A DNA stretch of 64,000 nt from Synechococcus sp. BO 8801 (GCF_002252675.1 NZ_NQKY01000002.1:186001-250000); one strand, 5' to 3'. Numbered from the stretch's first letter, positions 8,775 to 18,709 are shown. A program made the numbers and translations. Notes: generated by a model from the sequence alone, not told the origin.

Positions 8775-10091
8775 TCAATCCCTTTTGTGCTTGCGGTAGA
8801 ACCGGATCACCTCCTTGGCCACGCTGCGTGGTTCATGGCGCAGGGTGGCGCTGGGACGGGCCCCCTGCAGGGGCGCCAGGATCACCTCATAGCCCTGATC
8901 CCTGAGGACGGAGGCCTCGCACGTCACCGGTTCGGCGCCCCGCAACCGGTAGACGTCCAGCAGGCTGGAGTCGTCCAGTTCCTCCTGGGCCAGCACGGCC
9001 GTGAACAGGCGCTGCTCCACCCCCAGGCTCGCCAGCTGGGCTTCGATCGCCCGCAGGTGGCCGCCGACGTCCAGGCCGTCGGTCTCGCCGGGCTGGGTCA
9101 TCAGGTTGCAGATGTAGAGCCGCGGCGCCTTGCTGGCGCTGATGGCGCTCACCAGCTCCGGCACCAGCAGGTTGGGCAGCAGGGAGGTGTAGAGACTCCC
9201 CGGCCCCAGCACGATCAGTTCCGCGTTGGCGATCGCTTCCAGGGCCCGCGGCAGGGCCGGCGGCCGCTCCGGCGTGCAGCCCAGGCGCACGATCGGACAG
9301 GGGGCGTGGCCGATCTGGGATTCCCCCTCGATCCGCTCGCCGTTCTCCAGCTCCGCCCACAAGCGCACGTCGGCGTTGGTGGCAGGCACCACCTGCCCCT
9401 GCACCGCCAGCACCCGGCTGCTGGCGATGATCGCCGATTCCAGACTGCCCGTGATCGCCGTCAGGGCACTCAGGAACAGGTTGCCGAAGCTGTGGCCCTC
9501 CAGGCCGCTGCCGGCCTTGAAGCGGTATTGGAACAGGCGGGTGAGCAGGGGCTCCTCCCGTGCCAGGGCCGCCAGGCAGTTGCGGATGTCGCCGGGGGGC
9601 TGCACCCCCAGCTCCCGCCGCAGCACGCCGCTGCTGCCGCCGTCATCGGCCACCGTGACGATCGCGGTGAGGTTGCTGCTGTAACGCTTCAGGCCGCTCA
9701 GCAGGGTGGCCAGCCCCGTGCCGCCGCCGATGGCCACGATGGTGGGGCCGCGGTTCAGGCGCCGCTGGGCCAGCAGGGCATCCACCAGCAGGGTGTCCTT
9801 CTCCGGAGCCAGGGCCTGCTGGATGGCGCCGAAGCTGCGGCTCTGGCCGAGCCAGACCATGGCGGCGCCGATCAGCAGCACCAGCGGGCCGGTGATGCCC
9901 CGGGGCATCACCTGGGTGAGGCGATTGAGGCCCCAGCGGATCGTCTCCAGGGTCCAGTAGATCGGCTGCAGGTCGGCCCATACCGCCGCCCCCAGCAGGG
10001 CGATCACCAGGCCCAGGCCCGAGGTGATCATCCAGCGCTTCACCACCAGGCCCGGCTGCAGCCAGCGGGCCGCCCGCCGCGAGCGGCTCAT
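8775..10091 (-). CDS. yvcK: YvcK/CofD-family UDP-sugar-binding protein
   Basis: 438 residues from ATG 10091; a GTG at 10220 would add 43 Arg-rich residues. The family signature TIVAIGGGTGLATLLSGLK is followed by the conserved TVADDGGSSGVLRRELG and GDIRNCLAALA. In Bacillus and Mycobacterium YvcK binds UDP-GlcNAc and influences carbon metabolism and cell-wall synthesis; it is related to CofD but is not the F420 transferase. About 100 residues with two hydrophobic stretches precede the domain, so this cyanobacterial form is probably membrane-anchored. Divergent from the MlaF-like gene. Confidence 0.9.
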   Translation of the reverse strand: MSRSRRAARWLQPGLVVKRWMITSGLGLVIALLGAAVWADLQPIYWTLETIRWGLNRLTQVMPRGITGPLVLLIGAAMVWLGQSRSFGAIQQALAPEKDTLLVDALLAQRRLNRGPTIVAIGGGTGLATLLSGLKRYSSNLTAIVTVADDGGSSGVLRRELGVQPPGDIRNCLAALAREEPLLTRLFQYRFKAGSGLEGHSFGNLFLSALTAITGSLESAIIASSRVLAVQGQVVPATNADVRLWAELENGERIEGESQIGHAPCPIVRLGCTPERPPALPRALEAIANAELIVLGPGSLYTSLLPNLLVPELVSAISASKAPRLYICNLMTQPGETDGLDVGGHLRAIEAQLASLGVEQRLFTAVLAQEELDDSSLLDVYRLRGAEPVTCEASVLRDQGYEVILAPLQGARPSATLRHEPRSVAKEVIRFYRKHKRD

Positions 10092-10267
10092 CAGGTCCTG
10101 CTGACGCAGGTCGCCGCGGCCCACCCAGCGGGGGCGCCCCGGGCGGGAGCCGCCCCGGCGCCGACGGGCGTTCGCAGCGGAGCCTCGAACCGTCAAGGGC
10201 AGGGCGTGGCGACGCGGCACAGACCACCCGAACTGTACGGATGAAAAGCCCGTCCTGAACCGGCAGG

Positions 10268-11122
10268 ATGGGAGCCGGGCCTCCGGGGCCCCCTCGCCGT
10301 GGTTCCTTGGCCCTCAGTCAACTCGCGCTGAACGCTCCCCCGGCCATCCCACCGGTGGCCCAGATGGAGAGCCTCAGCATGCGCTGGGGCGAGACCCTGG
10401 TTCTCGATCGGGTCGACCTCAGCCTCACCCCGGGCGAGCGGCTGGTGGTGGTGGGCCCCTCGGGCTCGGGCAAATCCACCCTGCTGCGGCTGCTGGCCGG
10501 GCTGCAACTGCCCACCGATGGGCTGCTGCGCATCCACGGCGAACCCCAGACCTACCTGCGCCTGGACCAGCGCCACCCTCCGGACGTGCGCCTGGTGTTC
10601 CAGAACCCGGCCCTGCTGGCCTCGCTGTCGGTGCGCGAGAACGTCGGCTTCCTCCTCTACCGCTTCAGCGGCCTGGGGGAGCGGGAGATCGCCGAACGGG
10701 TGGACCAGGCCCTGCAGGCCGTGGGGCTGGCGGGCATCGCCGATCGCATGCCGGGCGAGCTCAGCGGCGGCATGCAGAAGCGGGTGAGCTTCGCCCGCGC
10801 CCTGATCGACGACCCCACCCTGGCCTCGGCCCGCACCCCCCTGCTGCTCTTCGACGAACCGACGGCCGGTCTGGACCCGGTGGCCTGCACCCGCATCGAG
10901 GACCTGATCGTGCGCACCTCCCGCATCGTCCACGCCTCCACCCTGGTGGTCAGCCACGTGATGAGCACGATCGACCGCTGCGCCGAGCGGGTGGCCCTCC
11001 TCTACGACGGCCGCTTCCGCTGGATCGGCTCGGTCGAGGACTTCCGCGTGAGCACCAATCCCTATGTGGTGCAGTTTCGGAGCGGTAGTCTGCACGGACC
11101 GATGCAGCCGGCCGAGAACTGA
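10268..11122 (+). CDS. MlaF-like ABC transporter ATP-binding protein
   Basis: 284 residues. ABC ATPase with Walker A GPSGSGKS (about 63-70), Q-loop LVFQNPALLA, signature LSGGMQKR, Walker B LLLFDEPTAGLD and switch His in VVSHVMSTI. GMQKR and the downstream MCE gene identify the MlaF/TrgD lipid-transport group rather than a solute importer. It would power glycerolipid movement between inner membrane and envelope. About 30 extra N-terminal residues precede the domain; an internal ATG (MESLSMRWGE) is a possible start. The mlaD-like gene follows after 4 bp; no MlaE permease is in this cluster. Confidence 0.9.
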   Translation: MGAGPPGPPRRGSLALSQLALNAPPAIPPVAQMESLSMRWGETLVLDRVDLSLTPGERLVVVGPSGSGKSTLLRLLAGLQLPTDGLLRIHGEPQTYLRLDQRHPPDVRLVFQNPALLASLSVRENVGFLLYRFSGLGEREIAERVDQALQAVGLAGIADRMPGELSGGMQKRVSFARALIDDPTLASARTPLLLFDEPTAGLDPVACTRIEDLIVRTSRIVHASTLVVSHVMSTIDRCAERVALLYDGRFRWIGSVEDFRVSTNPYVVQFRSGSLHGPMQPAEN

Positions 11123-11126
11123 GCCC

Positions 11127-12149
11127 ATGCGCCGGAGTGTCCGTGAAGCCCTGGTTGGATTCTCTCTGCTGGCGGCGATCGCCAGCGGGCTGGGTCTGTG
11201 GTTCTGGCTGCGGGGGATCTCCCTAGGAGGGAACACCTGGACGATCCGCGCCAGCTTCGCCGACGCCGCCGGCCTGGCCGACCGTTCTCCGGTCACCTTC
11301 CGGGGGGTGCTGGTCGGCAGCGTGCGCCGGGTCACCGTCACCGACGCGGCCGTGGTGGCCGACCTGGAGATCACCGACCCACGCCTGCGTCTGGCCCGGC
11401 CCCTGGTGGCCCGGGTCGGCAATGCCTCCCTGCTGGGAGGAGATGCCCAGGTGTCCCTGCTGGCCGGCGGTCCCCCCCTGCCGGCCAGCCTGCCGGGCCC
11501 TCGGGAGCGGGGCTGCGACAACACGCGCATGGTCTGCAACGGCGGCAAGGTGACCGGTGTCGCAGCGGCCAGCCTCGACACCGTCACCGAGACCGTCCAG
11601 GGCCTGCTCGACCAGGCGGAAAAGGAACAGCTCGTTCAGCAGATGGTGGCGGCCACGGCCGCCTTCTCCAAGACCGCCAGGGAGACCGAGCTGCTCACCA
11701 AGAGCGGCCAGGTCTTCCTGCGCGACGCCCAGGTGCTGGTCACCCAGCTGAACCGATCGGCGGGCAAGGTGGACCCGATCCTGAGCAACCTCAACCTCGC
11801 CAGCGCCGATGCCGCCCGGGCCTCCAAGCACGTTGGCAACCTGGCGGCGGCACTGGACAACCCCAAGACCGTGGCCGACCTGCAGGCCACCCTCACCAAC
11901 GCCAAGCAGCTGACCGACCGCTGGTCGGCTGTCGGCGGCGACGTGAGCAAGCTCACGGGTGATCCCAAGTTCCTCGACGGCATTCGCAGCGTCTCGATCG
12001 GCCTGGGCCGTTTCTTCGAGGAGCTCTACCCCGCCGAGGTGGATGCGGCCCGTGACCGCAAGGCCAGCCAGGACGCCCGCCAGCAGGAGGCGAAGGCCGC
12101 CCGCCAGGCCGCCCAGGACCGGCTGGCTCCCACCGTCAGAAACCGTTGA
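11127..12149 (+). CDS. MlaD-like MCE-domain protein
   Basis: 340 residues. One N-terminal membrane helix (about 8-28) is followed by an MCE domain (about 36-115) with the typical [23 protein letters not shown] start. The rest is a long helical region rich in Ala/Gln/Lys, ending in an [16 protein letters not shown] coiled coil. MCE proteins form hexameric rings or tunnels that carry lipids across the periplasm. It follows the ATPase after 4 bp, so the two form an operon. Its last 14 bp overlap the end of chlD on the opposite strand. Confidence 0.88.
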   Translation: MRRSVREALVGFSLLAAIASGLGLWFWLRGISLGGNTWTIRASFADAAGLADRSPVTFRGVLVGSVRRVTVTDAAVVADLEITDPRLRLARPLVARVGNASLLGGDAQVSLLAGGPPLPASLPGPRERGCDNTRMVCNGGKVTGVAAASLDTVTETVQGLLDQAEKEQLVQQMVAATAAFSKTARETELLTKSGQVFLRDAQVLVTQLNRSAGKVDPILSNLNLASADAARASKHVGNLAAALDNPKTVADLQATLTNAKQLTDRWSAVGGDVSKLTGDPKFLDGIRSVSIGLGRFFEELYPAEVDAARDRKASQDARQQEAKAARQAAQDRLAPTVRNR

Positions 12150-14247
12150 TCGCCTCCAGGGCGATGGCGGCGATGGCCTGGTCGCTCGCCTTGGGCAGCT
12201 GCACGTAGCGGCCGCCGGCCGCCTCGGCCAGCTCCTTGCCCATGCCGCTGCCGATGAACTTCCGCTCGGTGTCGATCACCAGCAGCCGCAGGCCGAGGCT
12301 CTGGTAGCGGCTCGCCACCTGCCGCAGCTCCTCCTTGAGGTCCACCGGTTCCTCCCCCTCCAGCACCGGCTGGCCCAGGGAACGGCTCAGGGGCACATTG
12401 CCGCGGCCGTCGGTGATGGCGACCACCACCACCTGGCCCAGATCGCCGGTGGCCAGGGCGTTCGCCCCCACCCGGGCCGCCTGGGCCAGGCCGTGGGCCA
12501 GGGGTGAGCCGCCGCCGCAGGGCATCGACTCCAGTCGGCGGCGGGCGGCGGTGATCGAGCGGGTGGGCGGCAGCAGCACCTCGGCCTGCTCGCCGCGGAA
12601 GGTGATCAGGGCCACCTCATCGCGGTTTTCGTAGGCCTCGGTGAGCAGGCGGATCACGGCCCCCTTGGCGCTCTGCATCCGATTCAGGGCCATCGAGCCG
12701 CTGGCATCGACCAGGAAGATCACCAGGGCGCCGGCCTTGCGCTGCAGCTGCTTGGCCCGCAGGTCCCCCTCCTCCACGATCACCTTGCGGTGCGGCTCCC
12801 TGGCGCGGCGGGCCTTCTGGTAAGGCGCGGCGGCCCGCAGGGTGGCGTCGATGGCGATGCGGCGCACGGGGCCCCGGGGCAGCATCGGCTTCACGTAGCG
12901 GCCGCGGCTGTCGCTGAACACCACCGCCCGGCTGCCGCTGCCGCCGCTCTTGGCTTTCGCCGAGGCGAACACCAGCAGGTCGGGGTCGATGGCGGTGGCC
13001 TCCGGATCGAGCAGGAATTCCTCCGGGATCTGGGGCGGGGCCTGGTCCTCGGGACTGTCGTCCTGGTCGTCGTCGTCCTGATCCTCAGGCTCCTCACTCT
13101 CAGGCTCCTGCTCCGGCGGCTCCGGTTCCTCGGGGGGCTGCTCCCCCTGGGGCGGTGGCGGCGGCGGCGGCTCCATGGGCTGGTCGGGATCCGGGGGCGG
13201 CAGCTGCAGGGCCCGCGGGGCGATCACCAGGCGCACCGCCACCTGCAGATCGTCTGCATCCACCCGGTCGCGGCCGGAGAGGGCCGCATGGGCCCGGGCC
13301 ACCCGCACGGCGTAGAGCTCGGCCCGGTGCCCCTCGACGCCGCCGCGGATGGCTTCGGTGACCAGGTAGCGGATCTGCTCCCGGTCGATGACCACATCCG
13401 GCAGCCATTGGCGGGCCAGCAGCAGCTGGGTGGCCAGGGCTTCGGTCTCCTCCTGAAAGCGGGCGCCGAAGGCGGCGCTGGAGGCGCCGTGGTCGAGGGC
13501 CGAGCGGGTGATCGCCACCCGCTGGTCGGTGTCGAGCAGCTGGTTGGCCGACAGGGCGATGGCGAAGCGGTCGAGCAGGTGGTCGCGCACCGCCCCCTCT
13601 TCCGGGTTGTAGGTGGCGATCAGCAGGCAGCGGCAGGGGTGCGACAGGCTCAGCCCCTCCCGTTCGATGCGGTTTTCGCCGGAGCCCACCGCCGCCAGCA
13701 GCAGGTTGGTGATGCCGTCATCCAGCAGGTTGAGCTCGTCGACGTACAGCACGCCCCGGTGGGCCTCCGCCAGCAGCCCGGGCTGGAACACCGGCGCCCC
13801 GGCCGTCAGGGAGGCGGCCACGTCCACCGAACCGATCAGCCGGTCTTCGGTGACGCCCAGGGGCACCTGGATGAAGGGGGCTGGAATCACCCGGGTGGGC
13901 AGCAGGGCGCCTGGATCGGTGCCGCTGGCATCACCGCCCAGTTCGGTGATGCGGCGCCGGGTGGCCCCGTCCCACTCGTCGGGCCGGGAGGGATCGGCCT
14001 GCCGCAGCCCCGGACCATCGGCCAGATCGATGACATCGATCGGCGGCAGCAGGGCATGGAGCCCCCGGGCCAGCACCGACTTGCCGGTGCCGCGACCGCC
14101 GGCGATCACCACGCCGCCCAGGCCGGGGTCCACGGCCGCCAGCAGCAGGGCCAGCTTCAGGGTGCCGTGGCCGGTGATGGCGGCCAGCGGAAAGCTGCCG
14201 GTGGGCGCGGCACCGGCGGGCGCGGCAGGGGACCCGCTGACGACCAT
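12136..14247 (-). CDS. chlD: Magnesium-protoporphyrin chelatase subunit D
   Basis: 703 residues, normal for ChlD. Order: AAA+ domain (about 20-320) with [20 protein letters not shown] at about 48-67 and [15 protein letters not shown]; a Pro/Glu/Asp-rich acidic linker (about 350-405); and a C-terminal von Willebrand A domain with the MIDAS motif DASGSMALN and TDGRGNVPL. ChlD works with ChlI and ChlH to insert Mg into protoporphyrin IX, the first committed step of chlorophyll synthesis. The P-loop here is a full GxxGxGKS, whereas most ChlD proteins carry a GRRGTAKS-like version. Convergent with mlaD, and divergent from the DOPA-dioxygenase-like gene. Confidence 0.97.
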   Translation of the reverse strand: MVVSGSPAAPAGAAPTGSFPLAAITGHGTLKLALLLAAVDPGLGGVVIAGGRGTGKSVLARGLHALLPPIDVIDLADGPGLRQADPSRPDEWDGATRRRITELGGDASGTDPGALLPTRVIPAPFIQVPLGVTEDRLIGSVDVAASLTAGAPVFQPGLLAEAHRGVLYVDELNLLDDGITNLLLAAVGSGENRIEREGLSLSHPCRCLLIATYNPEEGAVRDHLLDRFAIALSANQLLDTDQRVAITRSALDHGASSAAFGARFQEETEALATQLLLARQWLPDVVIDREQIRYLVTEAIRGGVEGHRAELYAVRVARAHAALSGRDRVDADDLQVAVRLVIAPRALQLPPPDPDQPMEPPPPPPPQGEQPPEEPEPPEQEPESEEPEDQDDDDQDDSPEDQAPPQIPEEFLLDPEATAIDPDLLVFASAKAKSGGSGSRAVVFSDSRGRYVKPMLPRGPVRRIAIDATLRAAAPYQKARRAREPHRKVIVEEGDLRAKQLQRKAGALVIFLVDASGSMALNRMQSAKGAVIRLLTEAYENRDEVALITFRGEQAEVLLPPTRSITAARRRLESMPCGGGSPLAHGLAQAARVGANALATGDLGQVVVVAITDGRGNVPLSRSLGQPVLEGEEPVDLKEELRQVASRYQSLGLRLLVIDTERKFIGSGMGKELAEAAGGRYVQLPKASDQAIAAIALEAINGF

Positions 14248-14354
14248 GGGGCAGTGGCTGGGTGGGTTGGCCAGTCTCGCCGACCGGGTGGCAGCGGGTG
14301 GCGGCCCTCTGACCCCGATACCCTGCCTGGGTGTCAGGCCCCGGTCGGCCGCCG

Positions 14355-14702
14355 ATGACCCGCCGTCCCACCAACGTTCACGAGCGCTACCACGCCCACG
14401 TCTATTTCGGCGCCGCTGAAGCGGCGCAGGCCGGCGCCCTCTGTGGGGCCGCCGGAGCCCGTTTCGGCCTGCCGGTGGGCCGTCTCCACCTCGAGCCGGT
14501 GGGACCCCATCCGGTCGGCAGCTGCCAGATCAGCTTCAGCCAGGCGGACTTCGAGGCCCTGATCCCCTGGCTCGAGACCCACCGCGGCGGCCTCACGGTG
14601 CTGGTGCATGGCATCACCGGCCATGATCTGGCCGATCACACCGACCATGCCGCCTGGCTGGGGGAGCCCGTCCTCCTCAACCTGGCGGTCTTCGGCGGCT
14701 GA
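14355..14702 (+). CDS. DOPA 4,5-dioxygenase-like small protein
   Basis: 115 residues from ATG 14355; a GTG at 14331 is possible. It matches the small DOPA_dioxygen family, with YHAHVYFG at the start (the metal-binding His region), [26 protein letters not shown] in two blocks, and [21 protein letters not shown] near the end. Fungal members cleave L-DOPA; in cyanobacteria the substrate is unknown and a catechol-type ring cleavage is only inferred. No membrane segment. folK begins 4 bp after its stop, so the two are co-transcribed. Confidence 0.85.
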   Translation: MTRRPTNVHERYHAHVYFGAAEAAQAGALCGAAGARFGLPVGRLHLEPVGPHPVGSCQISFSQADFEALIPWLETHRGGLTVLVHGITGHDLADHTDHAAWLGEPVLLNLAVFGG

Positions 14703-14706
14703 GCCG

Positions 14707-15324
14707 ATGCCTCCCACCCCGGCTCCACCACCGTCTGGCCCCTCTGCGTCCAGCCTGGCCATCGCCATCGGGGCCAACCTCGGTGATCCCGTCGCCACCT
14801 TCACGGCCGTGCGGCCGCGGCTGGAGGCCGAGCTGCGGGCCTGGGCGGCGGCCCCCCTGCAGCTGAGCTGGTCGCCCCGGTTCCGCACCCAGCCGGTGGG
14901 GGGGCCGCCGGGACAGCCGCCGTACCTCAACGCGGTCCTGCTGGCGCGGCTCGCGTCTGCGCCGGTGCCGGCGGCGCCCTGGCCTGATCCCACCGGGCTG
15001 CTGGCGCGGCTTCTGCAGCTGGAGGCGGCGTTCGGCCGGGAGCGCCGCGAGCGCTGGGGACCCCGTCGTCTCGACCTCGACCTGCTCTGGTGCGGGGCCA
15101 TGGCCTGCCCAGGCCCGGAGCTGGTGCTGCCCCACCCGCGCCTGGGGGAGCGGGCCTTCGTGCTGGCCCCGCTGGCGGCGATCGATCCGGACCTTCCCCT
15201 TCCCCTGGCGCCCGCCGGTCCCCCCCGCACGGCCTCCGCAGGCCTGGCGGCCCTGCCGCGGGCCGCCCTGGAGCCGCCCCCCCAGGTGCTGCCTGGAACG
15301 ACGGGCTGGCCGGAAGGGCCCTGA
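14707..15324 (+). CDS. folK: Dihydropteridine pyrophosphokinase FolK
   Basis: 205 residues. FolK (HPPK) transfers pyrophosphate from ATP to 6-hydroxymethyl-dihydropterin in folate synthesis. Family marks: LAIAIGANLGDP at the start, FRTQPVGGPPGQPPYLNAV, and the ATP/pterin signature ERRERWGPRRLDLDLLW, followed by LVLPHPRLGERAFVLAPLA. The last 40 residues are Pro/Ala-rich and variable. ATG 14707 is chosen over upstream in-frame starts because it just clears the preceding stop codon. Confidence 0.95.
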   Translation: MPPTPAPPPSGPSASSLAIAIGANLGDPVATFTAVRPRLEAELRAWAAAPLQLSWSPRFRTQPVGGPPGQPPYLNAVLLARLASAPVPAAPWPDPTGLLARLLQLEAAFGRERRERWGPRRLDLDLLWCGAMACPGPELVLPHPRLGERAFVLAPLAAIDPDLPLPLAPAGPPRTASAGLAALPRAALEPPPQVLPGTTGWPEGP

Positions 15325-15365
15325 ACCGCGCCCACCGGCCCCCGCCCGTCACACTGGGGGCCCCA

Positions 15366-15938
15366 ATGGCCCGCCCCATGGCTCCCCTGCCGCCCCCCGA
15401 GCCCAGCACCCATCTGGAGACCACCGCCGCCCTGCAGGCCCGCAAGGTGCGTTTCGAGCTCAACCGGGTGGTGCTGCCGATCGGCATCGAGGGCACCTAC
15501 GGCGTGATCCGCCATCCGGGCGCCTCCCTGGCGGTGCCGGTGCTCGAGGACGGCCGGGTGGTGATCCTGCGCCAGTACCGCTTCGCCGTGGCCGGGCGGC
15601 TGCTGGAGTTCCCGGCCGGAACCCTGGAGGAGGGGGAGGAGCCCCTGGGCTCGATGCGGCGGGAGCTGGAGGAGGAGACCGGCTACAGCGCCAGCCGCTG
15701 GGACCCCCTTGGGGCCATGTACCCCTGCCCCGGCTACTCCGACGAGGTGATCCACCTCTTCCTGGCCCGCGATCTCACCCTGCTGCAGGACCGCCCCCCC
15801 GGCGATGACGACGAGGACATGGAGGTGCTGCTGCTCGAGCCGGCCCAGCTGGATGCGCTCCTGGCCAGCGGCGACGAGGCCCTGGACGGCAAAACGGTCA
15901 CGGCCTGGTACCGCGCCCGTCAGCTGCTCGGACTCTGA
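15366..15938 (+). CDS. Nudix hydrolase, ADP-ribose pyrophosphatase-like
   Basis: 190 residues. A complete Nudix box GTLEEGEEPLGSMRRELEEE (followed by TGY) fits Gx5Ex7REUxEExGU, with the upstream FPAG typical of the ADP-ribose/nucleoside-diphosphate-sugar group. It would hydrolyse a nucleoside diphosphate linked to another group; the exact substrate is unknown. The gene follows folK and its stop overlaps the photolyase start by one base (TGATG), so folK, the Nudix gene and the photolyase gene look like one unit. Confidence 0.9.
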   Translation: MARPMAPLPPPEPSTHLETTAALQARKVRFELNRVVLPIGIEGTYGVIRHPGASLAVPVLEDGRVVILRQYRFAVAGRLLEFPAGTLEEGEEPLGSMRRELEEETGYSASRWDPLGAMYPCPGYSDEVIHLFLARDLTLLQDRPPGDDDEDMEVLLLEPAQLDALLASGDEALDGKTVTAWYRARQLLGL

Positions 15939-17440
15939 TGGCCCCGGAGCGCTGGCTGTTCTGGCATCGCCGCGACCTGCGCCTGGCCGACAACCTGGGC
16001 CTGGCGGCGGCCGCCGCCGCTACCCCGGCGGTCACCGGCCTCTACGTGCTGGATCCGGCGATCCTCTCGGACCCGCTCATGGCGCCGGCCCGGGCCTGGT
16101 TCCTCTGCGAGAGCCTGCGGGAGCTGGCGGCCCGCTGGCGGGCGGCCGGCAGCCGGCTGCTGATCCTTCAGGGCGAGCCGACCGCCCTGGTGCCCCTGGC
16201 GGCCCGGGCGGCAGGCGCCGCGGTGGTGGCCTGGAACCGGGAGGTGGAGCCCTACGGCCGCGAGCGCGACCGGAAGGTGGCGGCGGCGCTGCAGGGCCAG
16301 GGCACCCGGGTGCTGGTGGACTGGGACCAGCTGCTGGTGGCACCGGAGGTGATCCGCACCGGCGCCGGCGAGCCCTACCGGGTCTATGGCCCCTTCCTGC
16401 GCAACTGGCGCGGCCAGGTGGAGGGGCGGGCCGGGCTCGGTGCCGGATCGGCCGGCGGCCTGGAGCCGGTGGCGGCGCCAAGCGCTCTGCGGGATCTCGA
16501 TCCCGGCGCCCTGCCGGCGGAGCGCGCTTCCTTGTGGGAGGCCCTGCCCAGGCTGGACACCGTGCCCAGCGCCGAGGAGCTGGGCTTTCTTTTCAGCGGC
16601 GCCGATCTCTGCCCCTGCCGCCCCGGGGAGGCGGCGGCCCTGGCCCAGCTGCAGGCCTTCGCCGACGGTGGCGTCAACGGCGGTCCCCTGGCGGCCTACG
16701 AGCCGGGTCGCAACCTGCCGGGGGAGGCCGGCACCTCCGGGCTGTCCGCCGCCTTGAGCGTCGGCACCCTCAGCCCCCGCCAGGCCTGGGCCGCCGCCCA
16801 GGAGGCCCGCGCCCTCGCCCGCAGCACCGAGGCCCTCACTTCCATTGGCGTCTGGGAGCAGGAGCTGGCCTGGCGCGAGTTCTACCAGCAGGCCCTGTTC
16901 CATTTCCCCGAGCTGGCCGACGGCCCCTACCGCCCCCAGTGGCGCCACTTCCCCTGGGAGAACGACCCCGAGCGGCTGCGGGCCTGGGAGGAGGGGCTCA
17001 CCGGCCTGCCGATCATCGATGCCGCCATGCGCCAGCTGAACGAGAGCGGCTGGATGCACAACCGCTGCCGCATGGTCGTGGCGTCCTACCTCGTCAAGGA
17101 CCTGATCATCGACTGGCGCCATGGCGAAAAGGCCTTCATGGTCCGCCTGGTGGACGGCGATCTGGCGGCCAACAACGGCGGCTGGCAGTGGAGCGCCAGC
17201 AGCGGCATGGATCCACGCCCCCTGCGCATCTTCAATCCCTCCACCCAGGCGGCGAAGTTCGATCCGGAGGCCACCTACATCCGCCGCTGGCTGCCGGAGC
17301 TGGCCCATGTGGCCACCGCCGACCTGATCAGCGGCGAGATTGCGCCGCTGGAACGGCGCGGCTACCCGGCGCCGATCGTCAGCCACAAGGTCCAGCAGGC
17401 CCGCTTCAAGGCCCTCCACGCCGCCCTGCCCCGGGGCTAG
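15938..17440 (+). CDS. phrA: Deoxyribodipyrimidine photolyase
   Basis: 500 residues, normal for class I CPD photolyases. N-terminal antenna domain starts LFWHRRDLRLADN; the C-terminal FAD domain has WEQELAWREFYQQ, MRQLNESGWMHNRCRMV, the DWRHGEKAF region and the signature NNGGWQWSASSGMDPRPLR followed by IFNPSTQAAKFDPE. It repairs UV-induced cyclobutane pyrimidine dimers using blue light and FADH. Cryptochrome-like function cannot be ruled out from sequence, but all photolyase hallmarks are intact. Convergent with the DegT aminotransferase gene with 12 bp between. Confidence 0.95.
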   Translation: MAPERWLFWHRRDLRLADNLGLAAAAAATPAVTGLYVLDPAILSDPLMAPARAWFLCESLRELAARWRAAGSRLLILQGEPTALVPLAARAAGAAVVAWNREVEPYGRERDRKVAAALQGQGTRVLVDWDQLLVAPEVIRTGAGEPYRVYGPFLRNWRGQVEGRAGLGAGSAGGLEPVAAPSALRDLDPGALPAERASLWEALPRLDTVPSAEELGFLFSGADLCPCRPGEAAALAQLQAFADGGVNGGPLAAYEPGRNLPGEAGTSGLSAALSVGTLSPRQAWAAAQEARALARSTEALTSIGVWEQELAWREFYQQALFHFPELADGPYRPQWRHFPWENDPERLRAWEEGLTGLPIIDAAMRQLNESGWMHNRCRMVVASYLVKDLIIDWRHGEKAFMVRLVDGDLAANNGGWQWSASSGMDPRPLRIFNPSTQAAKFDPEATYIRRWLPELAHVATADLISGEIAPLERRGYPAPIVSHKVQQARFKALHAALPRG

Positions 17441-17452
17441 GCGGGGGCTGTC

Positions 17453-18655
17453 TCAGGCGACGACCGCTTCGGCCCCCACCAGGCTGCGCACGGCGGCGAT
17501 GACGCTGTCCTGCTGCTCGGCAGTGAGTTCCGGGAAGATCGGCAGGCTGAGCACTTCGGCGCAGAGCCGTTCGGTGATCGGCAGGCTGCCGGGTCCGTAG
17601 CCGAGGGAGGCGTAGGCCGGTTGCCGGTGGATGGGGATCGGGTAGTAGATGATCGTCGTGACGCCCGCCTCCTGGAGCTGCTGCTTGAGCCAGTCGCGGC
17701 AGCAGGCCTCGGGCAGTCCGTAGCTGGCGCTGTCGGCGGCCGGGGTGCAGCGTCCCCCGCAGGCGCTGGTGGCGGCGGGGCAGCGGGGCACCCGCACCAC
17801 GAACTGGTTCCAGCTGTGGCCCTCCGGTCCGGGCGCAGCCGGCACCAGGCCCGGCAGGCCCGCCAGTTCCCGCTGGTAGCGCTCGGCGATGGCTCGACGC
17901 CGCTCCACCCAGCCGGGCAGGTGGGGCAGCTTCACCATCAGGACGGCGGCCTGCATGGCATCGAGGCGGCTGTTGTAGCCCAGATCGGTGTGCAGGTAGC
18001 GGCGGGGCATGCCGTGCACGGCCAGCTCCCGGATCCGCTGGGCCAGCTCGGCGTCACCGCAGACCACCATGCCGCCGTCGCCCGCGGCGCCGAGGTTCTT
18101 GGTGGGGAAGAAGCTGAAGCAGCCGGCGTCGCCCCAGCCGCCCACCGGCCGGCCGGCCCAGCTGGCGCCGCTGGCCTGGGCGCAGTCCTCGATCACCCGC
18201 AGGCCGTGGGCGGAGGCGATGGATGTGATCCGCTCCATGTCCACCGGCCGGCCGAACAGGTGCACGGGCATCAGGGCCCTGGTGGCGGGGGTGATGGCGG
18301 CCTCGATCGCCTCCGGATCGATCAGGTAGGTGTCCGGGTCCACGTCCACGAACACCGGCGTGGCCCCCACGGCGCTGATTGCTTCGGCGGTGGCGAAGAA
18401 GCTGAAGGAGCTGGTGATCACCTCGTCGCCGGCGCCGATCCCCAGGGCGCGCAGCGCCAGGACCAGGGCATCGGTGCCGCTGTTGCAGCCGATGGCATGG
18501 GGCACGCCGCAGGCCTCGGCGAAGGCGGCCTCAAAGCCGTTGATCGTGCTCCCCCCGATGTACTGGCCACTGCGCAGGACGTCCAGGACGGCCTGGTCGA
18601 GGGCGTCTCCGAGCTGGTGCAGTTGCTCGCTGAGACTGAAGGGGGGCACATGCAT
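17453..18655 (-). CDS. DegT/DnrJ/EryC1/StrS-type sugar aminotransferase
   Basis: 400 residues. PLP-dependent fold type I enzyme of nucleotide-sugar metabolism: GSTINGFEAAFA, CNSGTDALVLALRALG, HLFGRPVDM, EDCAQASGA and the Schiff-base lysine K186 in SFFPTKNLGAAGDGG. It probably makes an amino sugar for surface glycans. A stretch at about residues 291-319, between FVVRVP and RDWLKQQL, carries five cysteines (292, 299, 303, 318, 319) and looks like an insertion relative to the usual family fold. No other sugar-pathway gene is adjacent, so the product sugar cannot be named. Confidence 0.92.
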   Translation of the reverse strand: MHVPPFSLSEQLHQLGDALDQAVLDVLRSGQYIGGSTINGFEAAFAEACGVPHAIGCNSGTDALVLALRALGIGAGDEVITSSFSFFATAEAISAVGATPVFVDVDPDTYLIDPEAIEAAITPATRALMPVHLFGRPVDMERITSIASAHGLRVIEDCAQASGASWAGRPVGGWGDAGCFSFFPTKNLGAAGDGGMVVCGDAELAQRIRELAVHGMPRRYLHTDLGYNSRLDAMQAAVLMVKLPHLPGWVERRRAIAERYQRELAGLPGLVPAAPGPEGHSWNQFVVRVPRCPAATSACGGRCTPAADSASYGLPEACCRDWLKQQLQEAGVTTIIYYPIPIHRQPAYASLGYGPGSLPITERLCAEVLSLPIFPELTAEQQDSVIAAVRSLVGAEAVVA

Positions 18656-18709
18656 GGCGGCAACATTAAGCCTGCGGATCCGACCGCCGCCGCCGCCACC
18701 CTGGAAGAG

